NCBI GenBank assembly: GCA_964036665.1
Contig: OZ038526.1
Location: 34,782,001 to 34,846,000 of the forward strand
From: Gordius sp. MW1
Lineage: Eukaryota; Nematomorpha; Gordioida; Gordea; Gordiidae
Direction: 5' to 3'
Length of the DNA stretch: 64,000 nucleotides
The stretch's first letter is position 1. Each line of letters starts with the position of its first letter. Below the pieces are notes generated by a model. That model was not told where the DNA came from. It did not search any database and saw nothing but the letters and a program-made list of their open reading frames with translations. This document shows positions 12,401 through 21,372 of this stretch, piece after piece. The translations under genes and the position numbers were made by a program.

Positions 12401-12481
12401 ATACATAATTTCATTTGTAGCCTCTTCTGCCTCAGCAAGTTTAAGATTGTTCTCGTTTTCAGAATTTAATTTTTCCGTCAT
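58..12481 (-). CDS. Equilibrative nucleoside transporter (SLC29/ENT family), 8 exons, complete
   Basis: Facilitative transporter that moves nucleosides across membranes. Exons in transcript order: 12481-12360, 12318-12237, 12200-11655, 9201-9082, 5123-5015, 3497-3412, 2621-2425, 181-58. All junctions are GT-AG and the phases close to 461 residues, close to the usual 450-480. Family marks seen: EEPKDR before TM1, then GVLLPWNMFVNA in TM1; sequon N78-I-T in the first outer loop; PNVILNVLNL (TM2); TGIYQNSLFGLVGSLP (TM4-5); LPLL followed by KFYRY at the end of TM6; a hydrophilic 35-residue loop encoded by exon 4; TLTLYPAIQVQIE (TM7); FNLFSLLGSLT (TM8); NGYFSSLTMMYAPK and the last helix ending LLH-stop. 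The Met at 12481 is chosen because the open frame further upstream lies inside an inverted repeat (12543-12797). Introns 3-7 are large and repeat-filled. The subfamily and substrate range cannot be told from sequence alone. Confidence 0.93.
411..830 (+). repeat. Copy 1 of a dispersed repeat of about 430 bp (ENT intron 7)
   Basis: Begins near CCGCCATTTTTAAATGTGCA and ends near GAAACATATGACGTGAGCAG. The same string of motifs, in the same order and spacing, returns at 59400-59830 and, reversed, at 31745-32190. No coding capacity is seen. The ends are more decayed here than in the other copies. Confidence 0.75.
874..2325. mobile_element. Large foldback element, about 1.45 kb (ENT intron 7)
   Basis: Two arms of roughly 500-560 bp are inverted repeats of each other: 874-1432 and 1822-2325. 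Matching marks include GGCCATTCCATG at the outer ends, the CCGACCATCTCAGATCA block, ATTTATTAGAGTAATTTC, and a sequence around GATGGTCAAAAATTCGAAAA near the inner ends. The loop (about 1433-1821) is AT-rich without a credible ORF. It is a non-autonomous foldback or long-TIR MITE lying between the last two transporter exons. Confidence 0.85.
2845..3003. mobile_element. GTCGAC-family palindromic MITE
   Basis: Ends are TAGTGTTGTAAAAACGGCTG and its reverse complement, with internal GGTCGACT and TTAGTCGACTAAACAT blocks. TA at both borders suits a Tc1/mariner-type target. It lies in ENT intron 6, between exons 3497-3412 and 2621-2425. Confidence 0.8.
3275..3340 (+). repeat. AATTGCTATGCAATT head repeat
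   Basis: Shares TTAATTGCTATGCAATT, GGGCTC and GGTTGTCCGTCCTGTCC with copies at 5230-5315, 8040-8105, 14985-15060, 15630-15665, 17560-17640, 19705-19765 and 25485-25540. Probably the head of the repeat that seeds the satellite further right. Confidence 0.6.
4076..4254. mobile_element. GTCGAC-family palindromic MITE
   Basis: Left end AGTGCTGTAAAAAGGGTTGG and right end CAGCCGTTTCGACAACACTA are inverted. Internal GGTCGAC and CGACTAAG-type blocks match the copy at 2845. It sits in ENT intron 5. Confidence 0.75.
5230..5315 (-). repeat. AATTGCTATGCAATT head repeat, reversed
   Basis: Reverse complement of the copy at 3275, with GGACAGGACGGACGGACAAC then GAGCCCATAAATTGCATAGC. It starts about 105 bp upstream, in gene orientation, of ENT exon 5 (5123-5015). 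Confidence 0.6.
5645..5846. mobile_element. GGGCGTAGCC-type MITE with G and C tracts
   Basis: The right end reads GGCTACGCCCATG. A G-run of about 19 bases near the left and C-runs near the right flank an AT-rich core containing TTATGGCTAAAATT. Same family as many copies listed below. Confidence 0.6.
6984..7240. mobile_element. GGGCGTAGCC-type MITE, degraded
   Basis: TTGGCGTAGGGAGGGGGTGG on the left and a C-run followed by CTTACGCCTATGC on the right are inverted. It lies in ENT intron 4. Confidence 0.5.
7453..7737. mobile_element. MITE with GGGCTTGYCTTAATATYGGA ends and a TTA duplication
   Basis: Left end GGGCTTGCCTTAATATTGGA at 7453 and the reverse complement of right end TCCGATATTAAGACAAGCCC match except for two bases. 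TTA flanks both sides, a PIF/Harbinger-like target site. No ORF inside. Confidence 0.7.
8040..8105 (+). repeat. AATTGCTATGCAATT head repeat, degraded
   Basis: CATGCAATTTATGGGCTC followed by GGTTGTTCGTCTTGTCG, a decayed copy of the repeat at 3275. In ENT intron 4. Confidence 0.5.
9237..9345. mobile_element. GTCGAC-family MITE, shortened
   Basis: GTGTGGTAAAAACGGCTGGG on the left, CCCGTTTTTACAAACG on the right; internal AGTCGACTAAAATTAAAGGT. It lies about 36 bp upstream of ENT exon 4 in gene orientation. Confidence 0.65.
9421..9455 (+). repeat. (AAT)n microsatellite
   Basis: About eleven AAT units with one variant, in ENT intron 3. Confidence 0.9.
10185..10371. mobile_element. GGGCGTAGCC-type MITE
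   Basis: G-run and GGGCAGGGAGGAGCGGCTG at the left; C-run, AATCTAATTCCAATGCTGGC and TACGCCCATG at the right. The core has TTTATGGCTAAAATTTC. Closely matches copies at 57110 and 57800. Confidence 0.75.
10636..10722. mobile_element. GTCGAC-family MITE, short copy
   Basis: AATGTTGTTAAACGAGCTGA on the left, CTTTTTTACAACACTTA on the right, with TTTAGTCGACTAAACATAAC inside. About 87 bp, so the middle is deleted. It lies in ENT intron 3. Confidence 0.6.
10791..11145 (+). repeat. Tandem duplication, two units of about 178 bp
   Basis: Unit 1 (10791-10969) and unit 2 (10970-11145) both start CTGTAACAGTCAATTCATAC and both run to TCTTGGAAACTATAATT. Only a few substitutions and small indels separate them, so the duplication is young. 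In ENT intron 3. Confidence 0.9.
11172..11287. mobile_element. GTCGAC-family MITE, decayed
   Basis: TAGTGTTGTAATAGTCCACC on the left, CAGCCATTTTTACAAAACTA on the right, with AAACAGACCACAGTC inside. Ends match the family; the core is eroded. Confidence 0.55.
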
Positions 12482-12542
12482 TTGAAAATTTAAAAATAAA
12501 GCGCTATAAGGGGCTCCTTTAGGAACACACATATCTGTTTTT

Positions 12543-12797
12543 TGGTGCCCTATCAACTTGCCGAAAACAATCTTGCCGAATTCACCCTGGGACATTAACA
12601 ACCATCTCCCCATTATCATAAAGAAGACCCTAAATTGAGTACCTTTTTAATAACTATCAATATTATTATAAAAATCACCTACATTATAAATTTAATCCGA
12701 AATTGAATGAGCAATATGCTTTTTTGTTAGGGGACATTTTTTAACATTGGGACATTCAATTCGGCAAGATGGTTTTCGGCAAGTTAACGGGCCACCC
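12543..12797. mobile_element. Inverted-repeat element at the GPCR/ENT border
   Basis: The left arm (about 12543-12600) carries CAACTTGCCGAAAACAATCT and TGGGACATTAAC. The right arm (about 12738-12797) carries the reverse complement, TTCGGCAAGATGGTTTTCGG and AACATTGGGACATT. It covers the 5' flank of the transporter and the putative last GPCR intron and exon. It creates a spurious upstream extension of the first ENT frame. Confidence 0.75.
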
Positions 12798-14344
12798 TTT
12801 TTTGATTACATATATAAAATACAATCTTATATTTTATTATGATTTAAAATATACTATAAATTTTAAATCGTACTTACCAGAACCATTAATGCAATTTGGC
12901 TGCTCGGTTAACATAGTGTTCGGGGATAAATTTCTATATATATTACGTAAGTATCTCCAGAATAAAATAACTAGATTGTTAATTACAAAGTTGTACAGTT
13001 GCTTAATAGTAGCTTTGAAATTTAAATAAATGATTAGCAATGGAACCAACCAACATGATATGGTAAACCACAAAAATACTGAATGTTGCAGAATATCAAT
13101 ATGTATTGGTTTATATTTGCTACCATAGTAACTGATGTAAAATATGGTTATAGGTACAGGTATAATGCAGATAAATAATATTATCATCAATATGGATATT
13201 AAATAAATGGCTTGATTTTTTTTGCAAGTATTACTCCTAATGGGTGTCCGACCTTTATTTATTGATTTTGATTTGTGAAGCCTATGCATGGATAATGCAT
13301 ATACCATAATGGTTGCCACAAATGGAATCGTAATACCTGCATCAAAATATGAAGAAGTGTATCAAAAGTTAGAGCCTTTGTGAATAGATAATTGTTAATC
13401 GTATATAATTTATTACTTATCATGCTAAATTAGAATTAGCTCTACAGAAAAATCAGGCAGAAAATTGTTTTTGATAAGGTATCTAATTCCTTGTATTTAT
13501 TTATATTTAGTTGAGTATACTTACTAGTTATTTTCCCTATCGCTAATTCTTGTAAGAATGTATGTATATTTGAATTTTATTTTATAAGCGTTAAATCAAT
13601 ATTGTGACTTTAATTTATGGTGCCCTACGTTTATTTACCTGCAAGATTGACCCACTTGTAGATATTAAGGAGGGAATCATATTTATTTAATAAATCAAAT
13701 ACGGATAACGAATTCTTTGAGAGTGGTGTTAATTTATAAATGATTAACGGAGCTGAAAATGATATGACAATCACAGCAATCAAGCCTTTTAATGAATTGT
13801 TTGGCTTGGATTTGATAAATGGTTTACGAATGGCAATATATCTACAAACAGCTTGGGCTAAAATACTTAAAGAACTTAAGTAAGTGCTTGATGTGTCGAT
13901 ATAATACAAATTGAGGTCCAATTTATACATTGTCCACCATTGGCTGAGAGAATAATTGTGACTGACGAAAAAGCTGTTATAAGTATACAGAGGTATAAAT
14001 ACTAAGCCAGTGAGCCAATCACTGAAGCATACTCCAAGGTAAAAATAAATGAGTGTTTTTGACAGGGGCTGGGCTTTGTTCGATACTCCAAATATTTTGA
14101 TTTTTTTCGATATATTATTCAATATAAAAATCAACAAAATAATGTTGGTTATAATGATGAAGACGGCTTGAATGATATATAGAGAAATGAATATCTTCCT
14201 AACATTGGAATAAGAACCTAAATAATTGACCCATGGGCTATGATCCAACAAAAATGTTCTGAGCTTCAGACTTGTGTTAGTACTATCCTTTATTGAAGCG
14301 TTATATTGTTTAAAATCGGAATTTCCAAATAAATAAAGTTCCAT
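12647..14344 (-). CDS. Divergent rhodopsin-class (class A) GPCR, aminergic-like helix 3
   Basis: Seven-helix receptor, probably at the plasma membrane; the ligand is unknown. Exons: 14344-13639 (Met at 14344), 13336-12878, then a strong donor (GTAAGTA). The tentative last exon 12678-12647 would give 398 residues. Seen: sequons N15 and N23 in the N-terminus; TM1 N67; TM2 SDWLTGLVFIPL with D109 (2.50); TM3 D150 at 3.32, the amine-binding position in biogenic amine receptors; CRY (167-169) instead of DRY, followed by IAIRKP; TM5 P240; TM6 C292 and P295 but Ile at the toggle-Trp site; TM7 VPLLI where NPxxY is expected. The helix 3 disulfide Cys is replaced (D143) and extracellular loop 2 also lacks Cys, so the usual bridge is absent. 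It sits head-to-tail with the transporter gene, about 165 bp from its start codon. Class A membership is sound; the amine-receptor link is inference. Confidence 0.8.
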
Positions 14345-15100
14345 TTCAAATTAAAAAATCTATACAGATAATGAATGATACACCAAATGTTCTTAAACAT
14401 TAGGAAGGGAGAAGGGGAATCCTTGATTAAAAATATTTGGCAACCACATTATTGATTAGTAGGGTAATTAATAATTAATTTAAGTTGCTAATCTAATATC
14501 TCCTCCGCATTATCAAATTATATAAACGGATGCCAATTACTATAATAAATGTCATTTTAGTGACGAAGTGTTCAGTAGGGCACTTCAATTTCCATTCATT
14601 AACCTAAATACCTCATATTTATTCATATTATTATGTTAAAATTACATGAAATTGCTACTTAACAGGCCAAGTCACATAATTTTATTAAATTAGTATACTG
14701 TTCTTAACTTATTGGCCTTAAATCGAATTTTCATTTTTTTGAATGAACATGCCAAAAAAACTGATTTTAGTATTTAAAAATAATGGCAATTATAGAAAGA
14801 CAAAAATTTCAATTATGATAAAATTGAATTATGTAAACTAAGTAAATTATATTAAAGTATAATAAAAATAAATGTACAAGTTGCAATATAAAATATTTTC
14901 AAACCCTGACTTTTATTATAATCTACATGGAGGGCCTATGACAAGAGTTGAGCAAAGAATTATGCTAAAATTTATAATTATTAATTGCTATGCAATTTAT
15001 GGGCTCGTTTTTGGTTGTCCGTTGATGTCCGTTGATGTCCGTTGATGTCCGTCCGTTTACCCTCCAATGTATATATTTGATTAAATTAATATTTTGTTCT
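14345..15100. other. Intergenic, 5' flank of the GPCR
   Basis: AT-rich and without a supportable gene. It holds an AATTGCTATGCAATT head repeat (14985-15060) in which GTTGATGTCC is repeated three times. No promoter element was recognised with confidence. Confidence 0.5.
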
Positions 15101-15688
15101 TGTTAATACCATTAATAATATGACTTTTTGACCGTCCGCAGGCTACTGACCATTGAAAAAATGACCATTGGCCATATAAATCGAAATTTTTTTTATGAAA
15201 CTGCCCGGAAAATTTCCGATATTTTGAAAACGAAAAGGTATTTTAGGAATCTGAAAAAGCTATTTTACCCCTGGCCGCCCTGGGCACCTACGGGTAAAGT
15301 TTCGAGCGAATCGGGCCGGTAGTTTCAGAATTTAGCCCTTTTTTAAACTAAAAGGAATTTTAGGATCCTGCAAGAGCTATTACTTTAAATTTTATTTATT
15401 TAATTTAAATAGTTTGTTAAACCCCAATAATTTTGACTGTATACTGTAACATTGATAATATGACTTTTTGACCGTCCGCTGGCTACTGACCATTGAAAAA
15501 AATGACCATTGGCCAAATAAATCGAAATTTTTTTTCGTTTTCGAATAGGTTAACATTGATAATTACCCTATATCCTTTCCTACAAAAGCCTATGCCTCTA
15601 CTAATATGGGTCCCTGTGCCCCTACAAAAGTTTTAATTGCTATGCAATTTATGGGCTCGCTTTCCATTTTGTTTGTAACGCTGTTCGG

Positions 15689-15784
15689 TGTCTTGTCTTG
15701 TCTTGCACCGAATGTCTTGTCTTGCACCGAATGTCTTGATGACTTGCACCGAATGTCTTGTCTTGCACAGAATGTCTTGTCTCG
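15689..15784 (+). repeat. Minisatellite of TGTCTTG-CTTGCACCGAA type
   Basis: Four to five imperfect copies of about 21 bp carrying CTTGCACCGAATGTCTTG, inside the satellite field. Confidence 0.85.
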
Positions 15785-16190
15785 TTGTTTACTTTCAATT
15801 CTTGTTAATTTAACTAGTTTTTGGGTTCGAATCCCGGAGTTTTTTTTACTCTTATGATTGTTCTTGTTACTACCATTGATAATAAGACTTTTTGGCCGTC
15901 CATTGGGTGCTGACCAATGAAAAAAATGACCATTGGCCAAAATGTGAATCCAAGTTTTTTTTCGTTTTTTTTTGACTATTATGATTGTTCCTGTTACTAC
16001 CATTGCTATTATGACTTTCTGGCCGTCCGTTGGCTGCTGACCAATGGAAAAAAATGATCATTGGCCAAAATGTGAATCGAACATTTTTTTCGTTTTTTTT
16101 TGTTAAAATAAAAAATTAACCTATGCCCTCCCCTAGTAGAGCCTATGCCTTTACTGATATGGGTCCCTGTGCCCCCCCCCCCATACAAAA

Positions 16191-16228
16191 GCCTAAGCCT
16201 CTCCTGATGTGGGTTCGAATCCCGGAGA
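16191..16228 (+). repeat. tRNA-like T-arm / box-B fragment with acceptor-like stem
   Basis: GGGTTCGAATCCC matches the tRNA T-loop and the pol III box B consensus. It is embraced by CCTCTCC and GGAGAGG, a perfect 7 bp stem like an acceptor stem. No D or anticodon arm is present, so it is not a working tRNA. Related box-B copies occur at about 15823-15841, 17934-17952 (one change) and 25546-25558. Confidence 0.6.
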
Positions 16229-16599
16229 GGCCAATTTTATGTTTTATTTTTTTTGTTTAAATAAATATATTGTTCTTGTTAATACCATTAATAATAAGAC
16301 TTTTTGGCCGTCCGTTGGCTGCTGACCAATGGAATAAAATGACCATTGGCCAAAATGTGATTCGAAAATTTTTTTTTCGTTTTTTTTGACTCCTATGAAT
16401 TTATATCCACTTTTACCGTGTCCTGGCTGCTGACCAATGGAAAAAAATGACCATTGGCCAAAGTGAGCATCAAAAATTTTTTTTCGGTTTTTTTATCTAT
16501 CATTGACTTATAGAATAGTTGGTACTGACCAATTGAAAAAATGACCATTGGCCAAATTATGAATCGAAATTTTTTTTCCGGTCCTTTTAGGACTCTTAT

Positions 16600-17540
16600 G
16601 ATTGTTCCTGTTAATTGGTTTTAATGATTCGACAAATCGCTACCTGAGAATTGGAGTGCTCTATCTGCAATTTTTGAAAATTTTAAAGTAAAAGTGCTAT
16701 TCCATAGATTTTTATATATTTTTTCATAAACTTTTTATAAAATGTGGAAAACAAATTTTTTGGCTTCACTATTAAGGTTCTTATTTCGCTTAAATCGCGA
16801 ATATCAATATTTTTTAGCATTGGTTTGCTCTAACTGCAATTACCCAATCGCAAGCCCTCATTTAATCACGTGAATAAATCGTCTGCTTTTAAATTTTAAT
16901 TCGAATAATATCTCTACAATTACTTTTCACATTGTTTTATGTCAAATATTTATAAATAAACTATTTCGGATGAAGATAATTAAAAGTAATATAAAAAATA
17001 TAGCCATAACTATTATTATAAGTATCAAGAGGATAAATCAAATAATTGTAAATAATGGTTGAAATTAGACTACAGGCAAAATTTGTATAAAAGATTAAAA
17101 CTAATATTAATTTTAGGCTTTGTTCATTATTGCTCATGGAAAAAGATGATTGTTATAGCCAAAGCAAACATTAATAGTATTTGTTGTAAATAATATGATT
17201 GCTACAAATTGGTCTAAGAAATTTAATTATTTACTCAATATTTAAAAAATTTCATAATTTACCTTAATGTACATAACCTTTATTTAGCTACTTTGCTCTA
17301 TCTGAAATTTAAAAAATCAATTTTTTTATAAAATAAAAGAAAAAATCCACGTTTTTGGCTAAAATAATAGAGATGCTAATAGTTTACACTATCAAACTTA
17401 ATTTCAAGTCATATGATTAATTAGATTTTATAGCATTTCAAACTTTGAACTCAATTATCTCAGTTCGGAGTTTTGTGCAGATAGAGCACTCCAATTCTCA
17501 GCTAGCGAAATAATAAATGCGGGATAGCGATTAAGAGAAA
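16600..17540. other. Non-repeat gap inside the satellite field
   Basis: AT-rich stretch with no ORF of note. GAGAATTGGAGTGCTCTATC near 16650 recurs inverted near 17485 (AGAGCACTCCAATTCTC), so 16645-17505 may be the body of one long-TIR element inserted in the satellite. Confidence 0.45.
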
Positions 17541-17640
17541 TGATGCCAACCCTTGCTTTTAATTGCTATGCAATTTATGGGCTCGTTTTTGATTTTGTTT
17601 ACCGATGTCTTGTCACGCTGCCTCCGCGTCCGCAAACAAC
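17540..17640 (+). repeat. AATTGCTATGCAATT head repeat
   Basis: TTTAATTGCTATGCAATTTA then GGGCTCGTTTTTG. Two more heads follow at about 17849 and 17910, a direct duplication of a 60 bp stretch with AATAAACATRAATAAAAGTT. Confidence 0.7.
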
Positions 17641-19424
17641 CTCCCTATCTATTTGCATTGGGTATATTAGGTTATCGATTTTTTAAATTAATGCATAAGA
17701 AAGAGGTGCCCCACCCCTCATCTCTATCTCCCTAAATTAATGCATAAGAGGTGCCCCATTGATAATATGACTTTTTGGTCGTCCGCTTGTTCTATTATTG
17801 TTTCATTTTATTAATTTTATATAATAAACATAAATAAAAGTTGTTTACTTTTAATTGCTATGCAATTTAACTAGTTATATAATAAACATGAATAAAAGTT
17901 GTTTACTTTTAATTGCTATGCAATTTAACTAGTTTTTGGGTTAGAATCCCGGAGTTTTTTTGACTCTTATGATTGTTCTTGTTACTATCATTGATAATAA
18001 GACTTTTTGGCCGTCCGCTGGCTGCTGACCAATGAAAAAAATGACCATTGGCCAAAATGTGAATCCGAGTTTATTTTTTCGTTTTTTTTGACTATTATGA
18101 TTGTTCCTGTTACTACCATTGCTATTATGACTTTTTCGCCGTCCGCTGGCTCCTGACCGATGAAAAAAATGACCATTGGCCAAAATGTGAATCGAAATTA
18201 TTTTTTTCGTTTTTTTTTGACTATTATGATTGTTCCTGTTCCTACCATTGCTATTATAACTTTTTGGCCGTCCGCTGGCTGCTGACCAATGGAATAAAAT
18301 GACCATTGGCCAAAATGTGATTCGAAAATATTTTTTTCGTTTTTTTTTGACTATTATGAATTTATATCCACTTTTACAGTGTCCTGGCTGCTGACCAATG
18401 GAAAAAAATGACCATTGGCCAAAATGTGATTCGAAAATTTTTTTTTCGTTTTTTTTTGACTATTATGAATTTATATCCACTTTTACCGTGTCCTGGCTGC
18501 TGACCAATGGAATAAAATGACCATTGGCCAAAATGTGATTCGAAAATTTTTTTTTGTTTTTTTTGACTCTTATGAATATATATCCACTTTTACCGTGTCC
18601 TGGCTGCTGACCAATGGAAAAAAATGACCATTGGCCAAAGTGAGCATCAAAATTTTTTTTTCCCGTTTTTTTGGCTATCATTGATTTATAGAATATCTGT
18701 TGGTACTGACCAACGGAAAAAATGACCAATGGCCAAATTTTTGATTTTTTTAATTAAAAATTGTTCAAATTCAACAAAAAATTTCTCCCAACAATTCTGC
18801 AAATTCTTAACATTGTGATGTTTTATAATATAATGTTTGTTCGACCCATAATCACTAAAGGCCATAAAAAAATGTAATACGCAACTAGATGCAAACACTA
18901 AATCTAACCCTAACCCTTGCCTATATTACATTTTGCCTATATTAAATTTTGCCTATAAATGGAAAATTTGTATAAATAATTAATTAATCATTAGGCATTG
19001 AATACCCCCCTATAGGCATTCTCGCCCCTTCCCACCTTTCTCGCCCATAAAATGCATAGCAAATATGATACATTTATACGAAGTACAGATGAGTCGTCCC
19101 CCCTTCCCTTCCCCTCTTCCCCTTCCCTTCTCCCCCTTCCCACGAGGGCCGAAGGCCCGAGTTTATATTTTAGAATTGATCTTATCTGGCAAACTTATAT
19201 AACTATTAACTTAACATTATAAGTAACTAAATTTAAACCTTAAAATATTGAATATTGAAATCCTATTTAAAAAATAGTATGTAGCCTTAAAAGGTAAATC
19301 TTCCAAATATTAATAGATAACTTTTATTTAAAAGTTAAACCTATTTTTATTGATAACTGGGACTCTGGAAGTAACTAAAGCACATTTATCTGTATAAATC
19401 ACAATTTGATCTTTTATACATACC

Positions 19425-20530
19425 AGAGGTCTGCATCACCGGTCAGAAATTTTAAAAATATTTGCCCAAACTCGGCCCGACCCGATTTTATGATTAAATA
19501 GTCTGCCCACGCTTGATCTAGCCCTAAGTGTCCGCCCAGCCATGCCCGTTTTAGAGCTGCCCGACCTACCCGACACGAACCATAAGTTATTTCAACTAAA
19601 TAAATTTTTTGAAAGCATCATGGTAACGACATATTGTTTTACACCGACAAGCAATATTGTATTTTTCGTAATTGTTATTTAAAAATGTAAGTCAACCGGA
19701 AATTAATTAGGACAGGACGAACAGGACAACCAAAAACGAGCCCATTAATTGCATAGCAATTAAAATGAAAATATACAAATGAATTGCACAGCAATTTATA
19801 AATAACATGAAAGGGGGTGGAGAGACTTTAAAATCGCTAAGAAAAATTTCCTGAGGTTTCAAACATATTTTTATATCCTATTATTTAACATCTTTACTTA
19901 ATAAAAACTCCTATATATAATTTTCGTCGTGCTCAGGTACGTTTGGGAAGAGCGCTTCAAATTTTTTTAAAGAACTTAAAATGCTCGCCTCCTTCAAATA
20001 TATCTAATAGTTTTCTACTAAGACAATCAATCGTCATTGCGATTGTTAAATCCGATTTTTATTCCCTGATGGACTGAATGCCCATTTTTAAAAAAGACGA
20101 AGAAACGGATAATGTCTTTTAATCATTTTATTTATAAATATATTCGTTCGTGTATCTTTTTATTAACTCCATTATATGTTTAATACTTTTCGATAATAAT
20201 GTTAATTTGGAAAAAAAATAATAAATATGGTGAGTACACTCTAATCGATGAATTCAAAAAATTTATTTTTCAAGTCTTTTTCTGTTTTGGTTTAACTACG
20301 ATTGACAAAGGTCAAACCAAAATTAAGTTTTGTAGAGCTTAGATTTAATATAGTAAAATATTATAACAAACTAAATACAAAATCACCAATAAGCCTGAAT
20401 TACCCAGATCTTAAGGTGCCTGCCCTAGCCTGCCCAAAATCCGGCGCGTAAGCATGGCGGGCCGAATGTTTCTGATCTCTGCTCTGCATGCCCGAACCTT
20501 ACTCAACGTCAACCCAACACGGGCTGGGCT
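19425..20530. mobile_element. GCCCGACCCG-rich element, hAT-like ends (tentative)
   Basis: The left end is AGAGGTCTGCATCACC and the right part has TCTGATCTCTGCTCTGCATG. Between them are CCCGACCC / GCCCGCCC-rich segments. Related sequence occurs at 49030-49885 and 63420-63760. The middle holds a reversed AATTGCTATGCAATT head (19705-19765). Family assignment is inference. Confidence 0.4.
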
Positions 20531-20794
20531 TTTCAAATTATATAAAAAAAATTAATTCGTGCACCATGAATCGAAAACCAATTTCTTTTTAACGGGACAA
20601 AGCACAGTTAACAAATCTTGGCACATTCTAAAATTAAACATCAGTTTCTTCAATAATTTTTGACCCTTATTTATTTATAATAGGAAAAATTTGATTAATT
20701 AATATAAATAATGCATCATTGTTTTAATCCTTTGCTATCGCATGCCTAAGTTACATTAAAAATTATGTAACAACCTAACTATTGTAACGTTATC

Positions 20795-20940
20795 ACTAGT
20801 GTTGTAAAAACGGATGGGTTTTGTTTGGTCTACCTTTGGTTTTAGTCTATTAAACATAAACAGACCATATTTTTTCTTAGTCGCATAAAAAGACCAAAGA
20901 TTTTATTTAATAAAAACAGAGCTGTTAACACTACTTAAAA
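20795..20940. mobile_element. GTCGAC-family MITE
   Basis: CTAGTGTTGTAAAAACGGAT on the left; GAGCTGTTAACACTACTT on the right; internal TTAGTCTATTAAACATAAAC. Confidence 0.65.
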
Positions 20941-20997
20941 AAAAATAACGAGCTAATTTCCCTCCACTCAAGTAGCACTTTAATCAACAGCTTCGAG

Positions 20998-21367
20998 GAA
21001 AATTCTTACCGTTTCAAGTCAACTTAGAAACGGTCAACTGGGGAAAAAGCACCTAATCTCACCTAATCTCAACAAACTAATCAGAAAGCGGCTGCGCATA
21101 CCTACTAGGGTTAGGGTTAGAGTTAGAGTTAGGGTTAGGATTATCCATTTATACTTCAATATAAAATAATCTATCACATTAATGCATTATCTTTAAGTAG
21201 TTTAATATTGTGCGATTTGTAGCTTTTTATATTTATATTTATTATAAATGTTATAACATTATACAAATTTAACTTAAGAATCGTATAGTTTGTTGAGATT
21301 AGGTGAGATTAGGTGCTTTTTTCCCACCCGACCGTTTCTGAGTTGACTCGGAATCAATTCTTACTAT
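20998..21367. mobile_element. MITE with about 80 bp TIRs carrying TTAGGG-type repeats
   Basis: The left arm (about 20998-21083) and right arm (about 21291-21367) are inverted repeats sharing AGAAACGGTC, AAAGCACCTAATCTCACCTA and ATCTCAACAAACTA. The interior at 21107-21142 holds about six hexamers of TTAGGG / TTAGAG. No coding capacity. Confidence 0.8.
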
Positions 21368-21372
21368 GATGC

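Larger units (their letters stand above)
15100..18735 (+). repeat. Hairpin-bearing tandem satellite field
   Basis: About 14 diverged units, each with a core like GCTGCTGACCAATGGAAAAA followed by ATGACCATTGGCCAAAATGT, then a T-rich run and TTTCG. They are separated by ATGATTGTTCTTGTTAC or TTATATCCACTTTTACCGTG spacers. Two subarrays are clear: about 15840-16600 (units near 120 bp) and about 17940-18735 (units near 105-140 bp). CCAATGG and CCATTGG in each unit are complementary, so each can fold. Gaps hold AATTGCTATGCAATT heads and box-B-like sequences. Minus-strand ORFs here are by-products of the repetition. Confidence 0.85.

Noticed and set aside
15590..16061. Minus-strand ORFs of up to 137 codons, and similar ones at 17941-18898
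   Set aside because: They are read-through of the satellite units; the repeated residues around NGHFF and FFIGQ come from the hairpin core. No start context, domain or splice support.
16191..16228. Functional tRNA gene
   Set aside because: Only a T-arm and an acceptor-like stem are present; no D-arm, anticodon arm or box A in place.
15100..18735. CRISPR-like array
   Set aside because: Units are long, diverged and head-to-tail in a eukaryotic genome with no regular short spacers or cas genes; a satellite explains it.
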